Source: JAFGPL01 sp963781805
GTDB lineage: Bacteria; Bacteroidota; Bacteroidia; Bacteroidales; UBA10428
Assembly: GCA_963781805.1 (NCBI GenBank)
Contig: CAWAHF010000004.1
Coordinates: 5,580,001-5,644,000, forward strand
Direction of reading: 5' to 3'
DNA length: 64,000 nt
The number at the start of each line of letters is the position of its first letter. The stretch's first letter is position 1. The translations under genes were made by a program, and so were the position numbers. This document shows, one piece after another, positions 63,647-64,000 of this stretch. A model generated the notes under the pieces. The model was not told the origin of the DNA, did no database searches, and was given only the letters and a program-made list of their open reading frames with translations.

Positions 63647-64000
63647 AACTCAATTTTATTTGATTGGATCATATTTTTATTGTCTTAATTAGCTCTGCAT
63701 GTTTTATGCATAAGTATCCTCATGATATATGTTCTGTTCTGATTGCACTGTTGATTTTGAATTGTACATACAGCACAACCTTTTTAGTCTTGAACAATTT
63801 TCATTGCAAGAATAGAAAAACTTATAGTAAAATAATTTCCCTGCCTTTTTGTTCAAATTGTAATAAACATTAACATTATTTTAGAATCAGTGAAGAATAA
63901 TTGTTTAACCAAACTAATCAATTACTGTAGAAAAAAATCAGCTAACCGGATATTTATTTTTTTTCATTTTGTAGTTACGACGGGTATTCCGGGATGAAAA
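63647..64000. other. Terminal intergenic region
   Basis: 354 bp upstream of the DUF427 operon and running to the window end. On the minus strand TAAAATTG at about 63653-63660 is one mismatch from a -7 element but very close to the start codon. A weak rightward ORF at 63664-63873 is not convincing. The last bases (ATGAAAA from 63994) could start a rightward gene that lies outside. Confidence 0.5.

Noticed and set aside
63664..63873. Possible rightward 69-residue protein at the window end
   Set aside because: Starts with TTG, has no family pattern or clear signal, is rich in Cys, Ile and Ser as expected of chance A/T-rich frames, and covers the upstream region of the DUF427 operon.
63994..64000. 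Start of a further rightward gene
   Set aside because: Only ATG plus four bases are visible, which is too little to call.

Overview
The window looks like a chromosomal segment of a free-living or gut-type member of the Bacteroidota. The reasons are SusC/SusD pairs, FecR anti-sigma and ECF sigma pairs, type IX secretion (T9SS) sorting domains, Bacteroidota-type -7 promoter elements (TAnnTTTG) and moderate-to-low GC. A Marinilabiliales-like host is my guess only. No rRNA, tRNA, CRISPR array or insertion sequence was recognised.

Layout. (1) 29-10211: a lectin-like T9SS protein, then FecR, SusC, SusD, a LamG-T9SS protein and an ECF sigma factor. (2) 10600-16609: a giant CotH/lamin-tail T9SS protein and a GH51 arabinofuranosidase. 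(3) 16725-30958: ECF sigma, FecR, then two tandem SusC/SusD pairs. The two SusC genes are the same to the base, as far as I can read, over a 3.74 kb direct repeat, while their SusD partners have diverged. (4) 31094-38131: CE12-type rhamnogalacturonan acetylesterase, GH31, GH27, and on the other strand GH105 and a Tat-exported SGNH esterase. (5) 38916-46121: acyl carrier protein, AMP-ligase-like protein, alpha-oxoamine synthase, radical SAM protein and a 7TM hybrid histidine kinase. (6) 46153-50925: GH95, GH43 and a DoxX-like membrane protein. (7) 51315-57250: surface beta-propeller lipoprotein, two related outer-membrane barrels and a TPR-CHAT (caspase-like) protein. (8) 57285-60716: a T9SS protein, a DUF3795 protein and an outer-membrane-type hypothetical. 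(9) 60994-63646: a DUF427 gene and two genes that look like the anaerobic ergothioneine pathway (EanB-like rhodanese, EanA-like histidine methyltransferase).

How it fits together. Regions 1-4 and 6 form a polysaccharide-utilisation territory. CE12 plus GH105 points to rhamnogalacturonan I, and GH51, GH43, GH27, GH31 and GH95 would trim arabinose, xylose, galactose and fucose side chains. No polysaccharide lyase is in the window. The SusCD systems would be controlled by FecR/ECF sigma surface signalling. Region 5 is the best candidate for an undescribed system: a small acyl-amino-ketone type biosynthetic operon directly followed by a membrane hybrid kinase that lacks an output domain. This resembles in layout the Vibrio CqsA/CqsS autoinducer pair, but the chemistry here is inferred. 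Region 7 is a second candidate: a possible surface-to-periplasm module ending in a caspase-like protease. Two tracts of degenerate 7-bp repeats lie between co-directional CAZyme genes.
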